From Promethearchaeota archaeon (GTDB lineage: Archaea > Asgardarchaeota > Lokiarchaeia > Sigynarchaeales > SOKP01): DNA of 6,160 nt. Of the stretch, positions 5,919 to 6,160 are shown in pieces. The first letter of the stretch is position 1. Every line of letters starts with the position of its first letter. The notes beneath the pieces were generated by a model, which was not told where the DNA came from, ran no database searches, and was given only the letters and a program-made list of their open reading frames with translations. The translations under genes and the position numbers were made by a program. The stretch is taken from NCBI GenBank assembly GCA_030620005.1, contig JAUXAJ010000292.1, positions 1 through 6,160 on the forward strand. The letters run 5' to 3'.

Positions 5919-6160
5919 TTATTGCTTCCTTTTTTTAATGGGATTCTTTTTAGGTTCATCAGCTTCTTTCAGTTCTAAGATTGGTTCATCCACCCACTCT
6001 TTTTTACCCACGAGTGTAACCCCTTCCCGACAATTCCAGCAACCGTCTTTCTTAATTACTTGGTTAAAACACTTTTCGCAATAAGCAATACCACACGATG
6101 GACAATAGTAAATGGGATTCCCTTTCCCGATCACTCCTCGATGAACGGCACATCTCTGGG
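5919..6160 (-). CDS. C-terminal part of a cross-brace zinc-binding protein (5' end beyond the window)
   Basis: A GTG at 6134 could start a 71-residue protein, but the frame stays open to the right edge, and the extra codons read QRCAVHRG, adding a Cys-x2-His pair. With this pair the ligands are C-x2-H-x12-C-x2-C-x4-C-x2-C-x9-C-x2-C, eight in total and enough for two zinc ions in a RING/FYVE-like interleaved arrangement. The text includes YYCPSCGIAYCEKCF and CWNC. A charged tail (EWVDEPILELKEADEP, ending KKRKQ) follows. I therefore annotate the 3' end of a longer gene. Similar Y-x-C-P-x-C...Y-C-x-x-C...C-W-x-C domains are, as I recall, common at the C-termini of Asgard proteins. Whether it binds ubiquitin-type partners, other proteins or nucleic acid cannot be told. 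It converges with the methyltransferase-like gene. Confidence 0.7.
   Translation of the reverse strand, partial: QRCAVHRGVIGKGNPIYYCPSCGIAYCEKCFNQVIKKDGCWNCREGVTLVGKKEWVDEPILELKEADEPKKNPIKKRKQ

Overview
The window is AT-rich (roughly one third GC by eye) and reads as archaeal. Short TATA-like boxes stand about 25 bases before several genes, some genes start with GTG and have almost no leader, ribosome sites look like GAGGT or GTGAT, and U-runs serve as likely terminators. The protein types (a lysine/isoleucine/asparagine-rich winged-helix family, a C/H-rich cross-brace zinc domain, PIN-domain debris) suggest an Asgard archaeon of the Lokiarchaeia kind. That assignment is an inference from style and remembered families, not from a marker gene.

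Layout from left to right: (1) 1-189, a gene-poor edge with a possible 3' scrap of a + strand gene, two back-to-back small hairpins and a short direct repeat; (2) 190-1050, minus strand, an uncharacterised protein with a likely winged helix; (3) 1051-1259, a divergent promoter region; (4) 1260-2279, plus strand, a DUF389 membrane protein whose conserved N-terminus lies upstream of the first ATG and seems to begin at an ATC codon; (5) 2355-3584, plus strand, a short alkyl-sulfatase-type metallo-beta-lactamase-fold hydrolase; (6) 3581-3787, plus strand, the start-less 3' half of a PIN-domain (VapC-like) gene; (7) 3920-5227, plus strand, a sugar isomerase of the L-fucose/L-arabinose isomerase superfamily; (8) 5361-5780, plus strand, an isoprenylcysteine/phospholipid methyltransferase-like membrane protein that looks C-terminally truncated; (9) 5919-6160, minus strand, the C-terminal part of a zinc-binding protein whose reading frame stays open past the right edge.

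The genes do not form an obvious pathway. The four plus-strand genes each have a TATA-like element and intervening U-runs, so they look like single transcription units rather than an operon. The most notable points are the non-canonical start of the DUF389 gene, the two decayed or truncated genes (PIN fragment, methyltransferase-like), and the edge-crossing zinc protein. I see no CRISPR array, tRNA, rRNA, insertion sequence or convincing new multi-gene system.
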